NCBI GenBank assembly: GCA_019695345.1
Contig: JAIBAE010000001.1
Location: forward strand, 82,280-146,279
From: Bacteroidota bacterium
GTDB taxonomy: Bacteria; Bacteroidota; Ignavibacteria; Kapaibacteriales; NICIL-2
DNA length: 64,000 nucleotides
Direction of reading: 5' to 3'
Shown here: positions 25,271 to 33,934 of the stretch, one piece after another
Position numbering within the stretch: position 1 is the stretch's first letter
How the letters are laid out: each line of letters begins with the position of its first letter
Notes under the pieces: generated by a model
The model's input: only the letters and a program-made list of their open reading frames with translations
What the model was told of the DNA's origin: nothing
Database searches by the model: none
Made by a program: the position numbers and the translations under genes

Positions 25271-26422
25271 TTAAGCCATTTCTTTGATTAACTCGCGGGC
25301 AATAACAATGTGTTGAATCTCGCTTGTACCTTCGTATATCTCGGTAATCTTTGCATCGCGTAAGTAACGCTCTACAAGATACTCGCGTACATACCCGTAA
25401 CCACCATGAACCTGAATTGCCTCGAGTGCAACTTCTACTGCTGTTTTGGATGCAAACAATTTTGCATGTGCAGCAGCTTTAATGTAGTTCATGTGTTGGT
25501 CTTTCATCCATGCAGCTTTGTGTACTAACAACCGTGCTGCTTCTACTTTCATGGACATCTCGGCAAGTTTAAGTTGGATTGCCTGAAGTTCGCAGATAGG
25601 TTTGCCAAATGCTGTACGTTGTTGCGAGTATTTCACAGCAGCCTCGAATGCACCTGCTGCAATACCCAGCGCTTGTGCGGCAATACCAATACGTCCGCCG
25701 TTTAGCGATTCCATTGCAATTTTAAATCCCAGACCAACACCACCCAGAATGTTATCTTTATGCACGCGCACATTGGTAAACCCAAGCGAGCATGTATCGC
25801 TGGAGCGAATTCCAAGTTTATCTTCTTTTACACCGTGAGTAAAACCTTCGGTTCCTTTTTCTACTATAAAACAGGTAATACCTTTATGGCGTTTTTCGCG
25901 GTCGGTTTGTGCCAATACTAAATAGGTAGATGCAGAAGTACCGTTAGTAATCCAGTTCTTTGTTCCGTTAATAACCCAGTAATCGCCATCTTGTGTAGCC
26001 ATAGTGTGTTGCGAAGTTGCATCCGACCCCGCTTCGGGTTCGCTTAAGCAAAACGCACCAATAACCTGACCCGATGCAAGTGGCTTTAAGTATTTTTCTT
26101 TTTGTTCGGGAGTTCCGTACTCGTTGATACCCCAGCAAACAAGCGAGTTATTTACGCTCATAACAACGCCAACACTTGCATCCACTTTGGAAATTTCTTC
26201 CATAGCAATTACATAGCTAAGTGCATCTAAATCGCTGCCACCCCATTCCGATGGAACCATCATTCCCAAAAAGCCAAGCTCTCCCATTTTGTTTACAATA
26301 TCGGTAGGGAACTCGCCTTTAATATCACGTTGTATTGTACTTGGTGAAACTTCCTCTTGCGCAAACTGACGTGCAGTATCGCGTATCATCTGATGTGTTT
26401 CGGATAATTCCAGATTAAACAT
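25271..26422 (-). CDS. Acyl-CoA dehydrogenase (short-chain type)
   Basis: The product has 383 residues. This flavoenzyme introduces a trans double bond next to the CoA thioester and hands electrons to electron-transfer flavoprotein. Family blocks: QEEVSPSTIQRD at the start, AFCLSEPEAGSDATS near residue 122, WITNGTSASTYLV near 155, and the C-terminal QVHGGYGYVREYLVERYLRDAKI then IYEGTSEIQ, whose Glu is the catalytic base. The length and Glu position fit the butyryl/short-chain group. Function is probably beta-oxidation or amino-acid catabolism. It is monocistronic, with a strong terminator. Confidence 0.94.
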   Translation of the reverse strand: MFNLELSETHQMIRDTARQFAQEEVSPSTIQRDIKGEFPTDIVNKMGELGFLGMMVPSEWGGSDLDALSYVIAMEEISKVDASVGVVMSVNNSLVCWGINEYGTPEQKEKYLKPLASGQVIGAFCLSEPEAGSDATSQHTMATQDGDYWVINGTKNWITNGTSASTYLVLAQTDREKRHKGITCFIVEKGTEGFTHGVKEDKLGIRSSDTCSLGFTNVRVHKDNILGGVGLGFKIAMESLNGGRIGIAAQALGIAAGAFEAAVKYSQQRTAFGKPICELQAIQLKLAEMSMKVEAARLLVHKAAWMKDQHMNYIKAAAHAKLFASKTAVEVALEAIQVHGGYGYVREYLVERYLRDAKITEIYEGTSEIQHIVIARELIKEMA

Positions 26423-26532
26423 GGTTTCAATAGATAATGTGAGAAAAAAATTCTATCAATGAATGCAAAAATGCGAAATTCGCGTCAGATAGTTTTTCTT
26501 ACTACCACGAATATTCTTGCAAGGAGTGCCCG

Positions 26533-27288
26533 ATGCGCGTAAAATATTGGATTATGGCTGGTTTTGTTTGTTTTTTGAGTTGTACGCCATTGTTGTTTTC
26601 GCAGGGAAGTGCCGGAACCGCCGCTCCGTACGAATCGCGTGTAATCGTTGATATGCCCACTGCCGGTGTGTTAAGTAAAAACACACTTGGCTTGCAAACC
26701 GTAGCATTTGCCGATGGCGGTATTCTTGCCGATGTTTCCTTTGCACCGTTTACCAATTTTAACATTGGCTTGGGGTATAGCGGAACTAAAATTCTTGGTA
26801 CCGGAAGTATTGTATCGCAAGGACTTCCCTCACTCCATCTGCGTTACAGAATTATCGATGAAACTCTTAACTTTCCGGCTGTAATGTTAGGTATCAATAC
26901 ACAAGGCAGAGGTGTAGTAACCAACAAACGGTTCGAGACTCGTGCCGCCGGAGTGTTTGGCGCATTAAGTAAACAATACAAATGGCCGGGCGGAACAGTT
27001 TCGCTTCATGGTGGTATAGGATACTCTGTTGACTTGGGGTTTGATGGTGCGGGGGTAAATGTGTGGGGCGGGATAGAGCAATCGCTTGGTGGAAGTGCGG
27101 CATTGCAAGTTGAGTTTAATCCTGTACTGAACGAAAGCAAACAACAGCCGTTGTTAAATCTTGCATTGCGTTGGGCAATAGTAAGCGGCGTTACGTTAGA
27201 ACTTCAAGCACGCGATGTGTTTGGCAACTTACCATCGGCACAGGGTGCAACTCGCACGCTTGCTATTGAAGTTATCAGGCGTTTGTAA
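26533..27288 (+). CDS. Outer-membrane-type beta-barrel protein
   Basis: The product has 251 residues. The start at 26533 is set by AAGGAG 7-12 bp upstream. Signal peptide MRVKYWIMAGFVCFLS (cleavage near LFSQG). The mature part has alternating hydrophobic residues and ends in RTLAIEVIRRL, as in outer-membrane barrels of 8-12 strands (GGILADVSFAPFTNFNIGLGYSG, PSLHLRYRIIDE, WGGIEQSLGGSAALQVEFNPVL). No exact family is recognised. It may be a porin-like or OmpA-like protein of low specificity. The A element after the stop begins five bases away. Confidence 0.7.
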   Translation: MRVKYWIMAGFVCFLSCTPLLFSQGSAGTAAPYESRVIVDMPTAGVLSKNTLGLQTVAFADGGILADVSFAPFTNFNIGLGYSGTKILGTGSIVSQGLPSLHLRYRIIDETLNFPAVMLGINTQGRGVVTNKRFETRAAGVFGALSKQYKWPGGTVSLHGGIGYSVDLGFDGAGVNVWGGIEQSLGGSAALQVEFNPVLNESKQQPLLNLALRWAIVSGVTLELQARDVFGNLPSAQGATRTLAIEVIRRL

Positions 27289-27292
27289 GTTT

Positions 27293-27356
27293 GTTTGCTA
27301 TCGCCGGACGGCACCGCACCGCTACTATAACACACTCTCGCATTGCCGGAAGGAAG
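27293..27356 (+). repeat. Family A element, copy A9 (CGGCA/TGCCG type)
   Basis: GCTATCGC, CGGCA/TGCCG with 30-nt loop. Directly after the barrel gene in its direction. Its loop shares CCGCTACTATAACACA with the A4-A5 gap. Confidence 0.88.
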
Positions 27357-27377
27357 GAAGCATTTAAACTCAAACTT

Positions 27378-27809
27378 ATGATGGACAACTATAATTTTAT
27401 GAACATCATAGACATACAAAACGGTAACCTAAATATACCCGGGGTTAACACTATAACACCTGCCATGGATTATGATGTTCTAAAACAAAACCTACTTGAC
27501 AAAAATATAGACTTTACCTACGAAGACCATTACAACAATTTGTTTGGAAGTATATACATTAACAAGATAGAATCAGGCGATACAACATTTCAGTTTGAAC
27601 TGCACTTTAATAATAAAAAGTTAACTGGGATAACACTTGGGTTTACTACAACTGATACACCCCAAGATATAGAAAGTAAGTTACAGTGTTATCAAGAATG
27701 GGTAACAATAATAAAAGGAATGGAAACTGATATACCTTGGGGTAGTATCCTAGCAGAAATACACCCAAGGTTTGATGTGCCAATCATTTCTGTTCGTTAT
27801 AATTTGTGA
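27378..27809 (+). CDS. Hypothetical acidic protein
   Basis: The product has 143 residues from the ATG at 27378 (the next codon is also ATG). Sequence further upstream is family A repeat and non-coding. The protein has mixed alpha-beta character (DYDVLKQNLLDKNIDFTYEDHYNNLFGSIYIN, QFELHFNNKKLTGITLGF, ESKLQCYQEWVTIIKGM). It has the look of small cytosolic immunity or SMI1-like proteins but I cannot assign a family. It is AT-richer than its neighbours, so it may be horizontally acquired. Confidence 0.5.
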   Translation: MMDNYNFMNIIDIQNGNLNIPGVNTITPAMDYDVLKQNLLDKNIDFTYEDHYNNLFGSIYINKIESGDTTFQFELHFNNKKLTGITLGFTTTDTPQDIESKLQCYQEWVTIIKGMETDIPWGSILAEIHPRFDVPIISVRYNL

Positions 27810-27952
27810 TTTACTTTATACTACACTACGTTTGAAGTGAGCCTGCAACAAATATCCGACCTGTAGGAAACGCCATTGGTATTCACCTTATTGCTTCAGA
27901 AAGTCCAACATAGTCACACCCAAACGATAACCAGTATCACTTTCTCAACATT

Positions 27953-28010
27953 CTCTCCCGCAAGGTTACGATTGTTTGGAACCCGAGGTTTGGTGCGGCT
28001 TGCGATAGCA
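27953..28010 (-). repeat. Family A element, copy A10
   Basis: Minus strand GCTATCGC, CCGCA/TGCGG. It lies five bases from the rsmB stop, in the rsmB direction. Confidence 0.82.
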
Positions 28011-28015
28011 TACGA

Positions 28016-29446
28016 TTATTCTAATCGTTTCATGCGAGCAATAAAAAATCCATCGGTATGGTGATGGTACGGCGTTAAGGTAACATGCCAGTCATCTTGA
28101 TTACTGTGTGGGATTGTAATTCCATGTTTAGCAAACTGCGGAGTAAGTGCATCGGGCACAAACTCGGGATGTGTAGCAAGAAATTCGTTAACGATGTTTT
28201 CGTTTTCCTGATGCATGAGAGAACAGGTTACATACAACAACACCCCACCCGGACGCACGTACTTTGCGTTCTCGGCAATGATGCCGCGTTGTTTGTTGTT
28301 AATGCGCTGAAGCTGGTCTGCTGTTAAACGCCACTTAAGCATTGGCGAGCGGCGCACCGTTCCCATTCCACTACACGGTGCATCAATTAACACAGCATCG
28401 AATGATTCGTGAAGTTTGTTGCGTTCGTTATCCGGCACAGTTGTTAGTGCCCGCGGCATGATTGAAGTCAACGCCGATTTCTGCGCACGGAAATGTAATT
28501 CGCGCAGACGTTTTGGTTCTATATCCGAACCCCACACATGTCCGTGGTTGTTTTGCAACGTTGCAACGTGCAGAGATTTACCTCCGGCACCTGCGCAGGC
28601 ATCTAACACCCGCCAATGTTGTTCGGGAGAAAGTGCATATCCAACCAGCTGACTTCCTTCATCCTGAATTTCCAACGTGCCCGATTGAAACAACGGATGT
28701 TGTGTTAGTTGAGTGCGTTCGGCAAAGAGAATTCCATGCGGCGAAAGTGTTGTTGGGCTAACAGAAATGCCATCGGCTGTTAACATAGCAAGTGCGTTTT
28801 CGCGGTTTATGATTCGGGTGTTTACACGTGCTGTTAACGGTGCGCTATGGCACAGTGATGTACATACATTGTACACATCGTGCGGGGAGTATGTTTGCAA
28901 CCAATCTTCTACAATCCACGGTTGCATGGAACCACCCCACGCAAGTGTTTCTATTTGTTCCTGTGCTTCGGCATGTTGGAGTGTTTGTTGAAGCTGTTGT
29001 TCAGATTCATCAATACAATTGGAAACTGTTTGTATAAACGTTGTAGTTGCCTCAACATCTGCCGAACACAGTTCAGCAAACGCCGATGTTAGTATTGATG
29101 TAAAGTTTTGTTCTACGGGTTGTGCGCCGGTTGCTTTGGTAATTAACGTCTCAGCCGGGTAGAGGTTGTGTTTATATGCAACAAGAATACCCGTACAAAT
29201 GCGGAGTTGTTCGGGTAAAGTATTTGGCAGCAGAGATTCGCTATGTGCTACCGAATTACAATGCTCCACAAACCCATGAATTCGCAATGTTGTAAACACA
29301 ATTTCGGAAATGGCTTTGCGTTCCTTGCTGCCAATATATTTTTTAGAACGGAGAAATTCCGATGTAACTGCATCGGCAGGTTGGGGGGATTTCCAAACAA
29401 TTTTCAGTAACTGTGCACAATGACCCAGCAGAGATGAAGCTTTCAT
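28016..29446 (-). CDS. rsmB: 16S rRNA m5C967-type methyltransferase (RsmB/NOP family)
   Basis: The product has 476 residues. It methylates a cytosine in 16S rRNA with SAM. The N-terminal NusB-like helical domain is followed by the SAM-dependent domain: LDACAGAGGKSLHVAT near residue 290 (motif I) and the two conserved cysteines in FDAVLIDAPCSGMGT near 345 and LLYVTCSLMHQENENIV near 405. These two cysteines define the RNA m5C group. It ends HTDGFFIARMKR as usual. The start of lolD lies 49 bp from its own start in divergent orientation. RsmB versus RsmF cannot be fully settled but the NusB-like half favours RsmB. Confidence 0.9.
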   Translation of the reverse strand: MKASSLLGHCAQLLKIVWKSPQPADAVTSEFLRSKKYIGSKERKAISEIVFTTLRIHGFVEHCNSVAHSESLLPNTLPEQLRICTGILVAYKHNLYPAETLITKATGAQPVEQNFTSILTSAFAELCSADVEATTTFIQTVSNCIDESEQQLQQTLQHAEAQEQIETLAWGGSMQPWIVEDWLQTYSPHDVYNVCTSLCHSAPLTARVNTRIINRENALAMLTADGISVSPTTLSPHGILFAERTQLTQHPLFQSGTLEIQDEGSQLVGYALSPEQHWRVLDACAGAGGKSLHVATLQNNHGHVWGSDIEPKRLRELHFRAQKSALTSIMPRALTTVPDNERNKLHESFDAVLIDAPCSGMGTVRRSPMLKWRLTADQLQRINNKQRGIIAENAKYVRPGGVLLYVTCSLMHQENENIVNEFLATHPEFVPDALTPQFAKHGITIPHSNQDDWHVTLTPYHHHTDGFFIARMKRLE

Positions 29447-29495
29447 TCAGTATCTTGCAATGATTTTTACAAAGATACAAACAGCACCAGCGTTC

Positions 29496-30179
29496 ATGAC
29501 CATACTTACAGCCGAAAATCTTCACAAATCGTATTCGTTAAATTCCGAAAAAGATACTACCGTTCTGCAACATGTTTCTTTGCAGGTGGAACGAGGTGAG
29601 TTTTTGGCGGTGGTAGGGCCATCGGGCGCGGGGAAAAGTACGTTATTGCATATTCTGGGAACATTGGATAAACCCGACACCGGCCGGGTTGAGTTTACGT
29701 GGGAGGATAAGAAATATCCGTATAATTCCATGTCGTCCAAAGATTTGGAAGAACTGCGCAACAAACATATCGGGTTTATATTTCAGTTCCATCATTTATT
29801 GCCCGAATTCACTGCCTTAGAAAACGTAATGATGCCTGCACTTATTGCCCGCGAATCCATGAAGTCTGCTGCAACCAAAGCTAAAGAGCTGATGGACATT
29901 GTTGGCATGAGTCATCGCACAGAGCACAAGCCATCGGAACTATCGGGCGGGGAACAACAACGCATAGCAATTGCGCGCGCTTTAATAAACAAGCCAAGTG
30001 TGTTACTTGCCGATGAACCAACAGGCAACCTCGATTCCGCTAACACCGATGCAATTTTAAACTTGTTACATACTATTCGCACCAGCCGTTCGTTAACCAT
30101 GATTATTGCAACACACAGTACCGATGTTGCCTCTGCCGCTCAGCGTGTTATCACCATGCGCGATGGCAGAATCGTTTAA
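29496..30179 (+). CDS. lolD: ABC transporter ATPase, LolD-like
   Basis: The product has 227 residues from the ATG at 29496; an upstream ATG at 29460 would add 12 residues. ATPase motifs: Walker A GPSGAGKSTLL, Q-loop FIFQFHHLLPEF, signature LSGGEQQRIAIARAL, Walker B LLADEPTGNLDS, switch His in ATHSTDV. The LLPEFTALENVMMPALIA segment is characteristic of LolD/MacB-type ATPases, which move lipoproteins from the inner to the outer membrane. The matching LolC/LolE permease is not next to it. Downstream is a small membrane protein gene (30193), 13 bp away. Confidence 0.88.
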   Translation: MTILTAENLHKSYSLNSEKDTTVLQHVSLQVERGEFLAVVGPSGAGKSTLLHILGTLDKPDTGRVEFTWEDKKYPYNSMSSKDLEELRNKHIGFIFQFHHLLPEFTALENVMMPALIARESMKSAATKAKELMDIVGMSHRTEHKPSELSGGEQQRIAIARALINKPSVLLADEPTGNLDSANTDAILNLLHTIRTSRSLTMIIATHSTDVASAAQRVITMRDGRIV

Positions 30180-30192
30180 CCAATAAACCCCA

Positions 30193-30549
30193 ATGACCCG
30201 TTCCATTTACATATTCATTTTATTATACGCTGTCTTTCTGTTCGTTGTTGGCATGTATAGTTATTCAGTTAACCCGCATTTGTATGTGGTGGGTGCATTA
30301 GGCGGTGTAGGCGGTGGATTTCTGATGTTTGTAATGAGTATGCTTATTCGCAAAAAAGTACAGTGGGCATTCCCTGCAACATATTCAGCAATTGGTGTGT
30401 TTACCTTAACGTTTGCATGGCGTGCCGGAACATTCTGGTACAAATACTACACACATCAATCAACCGATTCCTTTGTTGCCACTATTGTTACAGTATTGTT
30501 TATTGGCTCGGCATTGCTTGCCTTACAGTTGTATCGTTCTTTCCGGTAG
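30193..30549 (+). CDS. Small membrane protein (four helices, TMEM14-like)
   Basis: The product has 118 residues with four hydrophobic helices: FLVVGMYSY, GGVGGGFLMFVMSMLI, YSAIGVFTLTFAW, TIVTVLFIGSALL. Loop Gly-rich motif (GALGGVGGGF) and the short length resemble the TMEM14/UPF0136 family, though this is only a tentative match. It follows lolD closely (13 bp), suggesting co-transcription; a structural link to the ABC complex is not shown. Confidence 0.6.
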   Translation: MTRSIYIFILLYAVFLFVVGMYSYSVNPHLYVVGALGGVGGGFLMFVMSMLIRKKVQWAFPATYSAIGVFTLTFAWRAGTFWYKYYTHQSTDSFVATIVTVLFIGSALLALQLYRSFR

Positions 30550-30550
30550 T

Positions 30551-30617
30551 TTTTCTGCTATCGCAAGACCGCACCCAACGGCAACCATAACAGTACCTCT
30601 GCTTGCGGGAAGGAACA
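30551..30617 (+). repeat. Family A element, copy A11
   Basis: GCTATCGC, CCGCA/TGCGG, 30-nt loop. Directly after the gene at 30193, same direction. Confidence 0.85.
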
Positions 30618-30661
30618 GGTACTAATTTGTTCGGTTTTTATCAACTTTGTATTTTGTGTGT

Positions 30662-31195
30662 GTGAAAAAATCATCGCCTCAACATATTGATATCAGAATT
30701 GATAAACTAACCAATAGCATTGTAAATACTATCTCTGGCGATAGCTTCTTAACAGAGGTAACTCGAGTCTCTACATCTGATATAAAGAGGATGAATAATA
30801 CTCAGCTTTGGCAGTTTGATTGGCATCAGGAAGTGTTACAAAAGCAGCGCGAAGTTGTAAAACTTTATATACAAGGAAATCCGAGAATCATACAAGGGCT
30901 TGCAAGTATTAGCAATGAGCACGATCACTTTCACGTTCATTTAATTGAAAGTGCACCTTTTAACATTGGAAAGCATAAATTATACGAAGGTGTCCCCGGT
31001 AATTTATTTGCATACGCCTGTAAACGTTCACTAGATAATGGTTATGACGGAATAGTAGCTTTTATCTCAAAAACAGCATTGAAAAAGCACTATGAAAATG
31101 TTTTGGGGGCAACACCAATTGGTGGACAAAGAATGGTACTGTTTCCGCCAGCATCACATAAACTAATTAAGAAATACTATACATCTGAAATTTAA
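30662..31195 (+). CDS. GNAT-like protein, first gene of a two-gene module
   Basis: The product has 177 residues from a likely GTG at 30662; a TTG at 30647 would add five residues and no clear RBS decides. The C-terminal part (VPGNLFAYACKRSLDNGYDG, VAFISKTALKKHYENVLGATPIGGQRMVLF, LIKKYY) has the pattern of GNAT-like N-acetyltransferase proteins of Bacteroidota. A helix-rich N-terminal half (DIKRMNNTQLWQFDWHQEV) precedes it. A 59-residue gene begins 13 bp past its stop. The arrangement resembles a toxin-antitoxin pair but this is inference, as I see no known toxin motif. Confidence 0.6.
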   Translation: MKKSSPQHIDIRIDKLTNSIVNTISGDSFLTEVTRVSTSDIKRMNNTQLWQFDWHQEVLQKQREVVKLYIQGNPRIIQGLASISNEHDHFHVHLIESAPFNIGKHKLYEGVPGNLFAYACKRSLDNGYDGIVAFISKTALKKHYENVLGATPIGGQRMVLFPPASHKLIKKYYTSEI

Positions 31196-31208
31196 TCAAA
31201 GAAACATT

Positions 31209-31388
31209 ATGGGATACATAAAAGAGCCAAATGGTGTTGACTTGTTAGTTACACCTCATGAGTTAACCGAGTATGATCAGCAATGTATTCAACAGGCCAT
31301 CACTTTATATAAAAAAACTAAAAAAGTACCCAAAAACATTCGTGTTGAAACGGAGAAATCCTCACACTTAGGAAAGCGAACCGGTTAA
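31209..31388 (+). CDS. 59-residue partner of the GNAT-like protein
   Basis: Small protein from ATG at 31209 to TAA at 31386-31388. It begins MGYIKEPNGVDLLVTPHEL and continues with TEYDQQCIQQAITLYKKTKKV, i.e. a short strand then one amphipathic helix and a basic tail. It is too small to be an enzyme. Such a short, charged protein immediately downstream of a GNAT-like gene is a common antitoxin-like layout in Bacteroidota; the exact function is not known. Confidence 0.6.
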   Translation: MGYIKEPNGVDLLVTPHELTEYDQQCIQQAITLYKKTKKVPKNIRVETEKSSHLGKRTG

Positions 31389-31473
31389 TTAATACCCTGA
31401 GTTTAATAACCTGAGTTGATAGTTTTGAGTAAGATTGAATTCACATCTTCAGTTGCTAGGTAAAAGTCCTGAT

Positions 31474-32211
31474 TTATATCATTATATCCTTCTCAATTTC
31501 CCATGAGTACGGCTCGGTAAATGTTTTGAATGTTTTGAGAGTTGTAAGTTGTAGTGTCTTCCATGATGTTTTTGTTTTGCCGCTGGAACCTTTAGTGGTT
31601 TTTATCTGAATCTTCTTAGTTATAAAGTTGTAGCTTCTCTCATCAATATCACCGGTGTTCCGTAACAAGTAACTGTAATCTGCTCCAATAAGCGAGAACA
31701 CAGTACCCTCGTAGCGAAACTTGTAAGAAGACTCAATAGTACTCCAGGTGCCCATGCTATACCAAATATGGAAGTCGAGTTTTAATATGCCATTGTTAAT
31801 AGTAATATCATCAAACGGTTCATCCATGTATGGGTTATCGTGCATAAGAATAAACGTATTGCTAAACTCAATCAACTGAAATCGTTTTGTTTCTTTGTTA
31901 AAAAATGTGATAACTAAGATTCGCGGTTGTGCGCGTACTGTGTCAACATTGGTTGTATCGGTTGTGAATCGTTTTGTAAATGTAACGGAGTCTTTAGCTT
32001 GTAGAACAAACGCCATATCCTGCGCGCCATCTTTGTTTAGGTCGCCAATGGCGGTATCAAGTACCATCCAACCTTTTGGGGTAAAATCAGCAAGGGTGTT
32101 ACCCGATTGTTGTATTTGCGGGTATTGCACTCCACTAATTTTAGCTGAAAGTATTAGTGGAACATATAGTAATGTTATAAGCAAAATGATAGTGCAGAAA
32201 CTTTTTTTCAT
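31474..32211 (-). CDS. Secreted protein of unknown function, FG-GAP/VCBS-like start
   Basis: The product has 245 residues from the ATG at 32211, which opens a signal peptide (MKKSFCTIILLITLLYVPLIL). The mature N-terminus has a calcium-type loop in AIGDLNKDGAQDMAFVLQ, as found in FG-GAP or VCBS repeats (DxNxDGxxD), then beta strands (VRAQPRILVITFFN, RFQLIEFSN, LKLDFHIWYSMGTWSTIESSYKFRYEG). A protein with one such Ca loop may still fold as a different beta structure. It has no sorting domain. It is divergent from guaB, with an A element between them. Confidence 0.65.
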   Translation of the reverse strand: MKKSFCTIILLITLLYVPLILSAKISGVQYPQIQQSGNTLADFTPKGWMVLDTAIGDLNKDGAQDMAFVLQAKDSVTFTKRFTTDTTNVDTVRAQPRILVITFFNKETKRFQLIEFSNTFILMHDNPYMDEPFDDITINNGILKLDFHIWYSMGTWSTIESSYKFRYEGTVFSLIGADYSYLLRNTGDIDERSYNFITKKIQIKTTKGSSGKTKTSWKTLQLTTLKTFKTFTEPYSWEIEKDIMI

Positions 32212-32236
32212 AAAAAGCAGTTGAGTAGTTGAGCTT

Positions 32237-32298
32237 CTTTCCCGCAAATGTACTGTTTGTTTTGAGATATAGGTGCGGGGCGGTCGGGCGATAGCAAA
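32237..32298 (-). repeat. Family A element, copy A12
   Basis: Minus strand GCTATCGC with CCGCc/TGCGG (four of five pairs). It lies upstream of both divergent genes, unlike most copies. Confidence 0.75.
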
Positions 32299-32345
32299 AA
32301 ATAGAAATACGTATTTTCAATGTACTGTTACTCGGGGTGAAATCG

Positions 32346-32353
32346 TATTTTTG
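32346..32353 (+). promoter_or_regulatory. Candidate -7 box TATTTTTG upstream of guaB
   Basis: Exact TAnnTTTG match, 39 nt before the guaB start. No good -33 TTG seen. Confidence 0.45.
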
Positions 32354-32391
32354 CCAAACTATTTCAGAACCACCCTTTGAAAACACAGCTT

Positions 32392-33852
32392 ATGACTACC
32401 AAAATTCTCACCGACGGTTTAACTTTTGACGATGTTCTTCTTGTGCCCAGATATTCCGAAGTGTTACCACGCGATGTATCGCTAAAAACAAAACTCACAC
32501 GCGGAATTGAACTGAATGTTCCGATAATCAGTGCGGCAATGGATACTGTTACCGAAGCCGAAATGGCAATTGCCTTAGCTCGCGAAGGCGGTATTGGTAT
32601 TATCCATAAAAATATGAGTATTGCCCGCCAGGCTGAAGAAGTTGATAAAGTTAAACGTAGCGAAAGCGGAATGATTCGCAACCCGATTACACTTACTGCC
32701 GATAACACTGTTCACGACGCAAAACAACTGATGGCTAAGTACCGTATAGCGGGTATTCCGGTTGTTGATGCAGGGAATAAACTTATAGGGATTCTTACCA
32801 ACCGCGATTTACGCTTTGTTACCGATGCAAAAGAACGTATTGGCGATGTAATGACCAAAGAGAACCTGATAACGGCACCAATGGGCACAACCTTAGAAGG
32901 CGCAGAAGAAATTCTTCAGCAACACCGTATAGAAAAACTACCTGTTGTAGATGCCGATGGAATCTTACGCGGGCTTATTACTTTTAAAGACATACAAAAG
33001 AAAAAGAAATATCCGCACTCCTGCAAAGATGGTCACGGACGTTTACGTGTTGGAGCCGCACTTGGCGTAACACCCGATACCTTAGAGCGTGTTGCCGCGT
33101 TAGTTGCCGCAGGCGTAGATGTTGTAATTGTTGATACAGCACACGGTCACTCGCGTGGTGTAATAGAAATGGTGCGGACGGTAAAACAACAGTATCCAAC
33201 GTTACAAGTTATTGGTGGAAACATCGCCACAGGCGAAGCCGCACAAGCACTGATTGATGCAGGTGCCGATGGCGTTAAAGTTGGCATAGGTCCGGGTTCT
33301 ATTTGTACCACACGAATTATTGCCGGAGTTGGTGTACCACAGTTAACTGCAGTGATGTTAGTTGCAGAAGTTACCAACAAAAACGGTGTACCACTTATTG
33401 CCGATGGCGGTATTAAACAAACCGGTGATATTGCAAAAGCACTTGCTGCCGGTGCCGACTGCGTTATGATGGGCGGAATGTTAGCCGGACACGAGGAATC
33501 TCCCGGCGAGAAGGTTCAACTTGAGGGGCGTGCCTTTAAGATTTACCGTGGCATGGGCTCGCAAGGTGCAATGATGTCGGGTAGTGCCGACCGTTATTTT
33601 CAGGATGTAGAAGACGAGATTTCTAAACTTGTTCCCGAGGGCATTGAGGGGCGCGTACCGTTTAAGGGAAGTGTAAGCGATACCATATACCAAATGAATG
33701 GTGGCGTACGTGCGGCAATGGGGTATTGCGGCTGCTCTACTATTCAGGAGCTTAAAACCAACGCGCAGTTTGTTCGCATCACAGGCGCGGGCTTAAAGGA
33801 ATCTCACCCTCATAATGTTATCATCACCAAAGAATCCCCAAATTACTTCTAA
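32392..33852 (+). CDS. guaB: IMP dehydrogenase
   Basis: The product has 486 residues from the ATG at 32392; an in-frame TTG 15 bp upstream is not preferred. It oxidises IMP to XMP with NAD+, the committed step of GMP synthesis. Two CBS domains occupy residues 90-205 ([25 protein letters not shown] and [23 protein letters not shown]). The catalytic loop cysteine is in [10 protein letters not shown] near residue 305. The flap contains [17 protein letters not shown]. Length and domain order are usual. It is monocistronic and ends in a family A element. Confidence 0.97.
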   Translation: MTTKILTDGLTFDDVLLVPRYSEVLPRDVSLKTKLTRGIELNVPIISAAMDTVTEAEMAIALAREGGIGIIHKNMSIARQAEEVDKVKRSESGMIRNPITLTADNTVHDAKQLMAKYRIAGIPVVDAGNKLIGILTNRDLRFVTDAKERIGDVMTKENLITAPMGTTLEGAEEILQQHRIEKLPVVDADGILRGLITFKDIQKKKKYPHSCKDGHGRLRVGAALGVTPDTLERVAALVAAGVDVVIVDTAHGHSRGVIEMVRTVKQQYPTLQVIGGNIATGEAAQALIDAGADGVKVGIGPGSICTTRIIAGVGVPQLTAVMLVAEVTNKNGVPLIADGGIKQTGDIAKALAAGADCVMMGGMLAGHEESPGEKVQLEGRAFKIYRGMGSQGAMMSGSADRYFQDVEDEISKLVPEGIEGRVPFKGSVSDTIYQMNGGVRAAMGYCGCSTIQELKTNAQFVRITGAGLKESHPHNVIITKESPNYF

Positions 33853-33856
33853 TATG

Positions 33857-33919
33857 TTTTGCTATCGCAGGACGGCACCGCGCCGTCCTGCAAAGTATAG
33901 CGTTATCCTGCCGGAGAGA
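33857..33919 (+). repeat. Family A element, copy A13 (CGGCA/TGCCG type)
   Basis: GCTATCGC, CGGCA/TGCCG, 31-nt loop. It also contains a perfect AGGACGGC-accgc-GCCGTCCT hairpin. Just after the guaB stop. Confidence 0.87.
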
Positions 33920-33934
33920 TTATACCACAAGATT

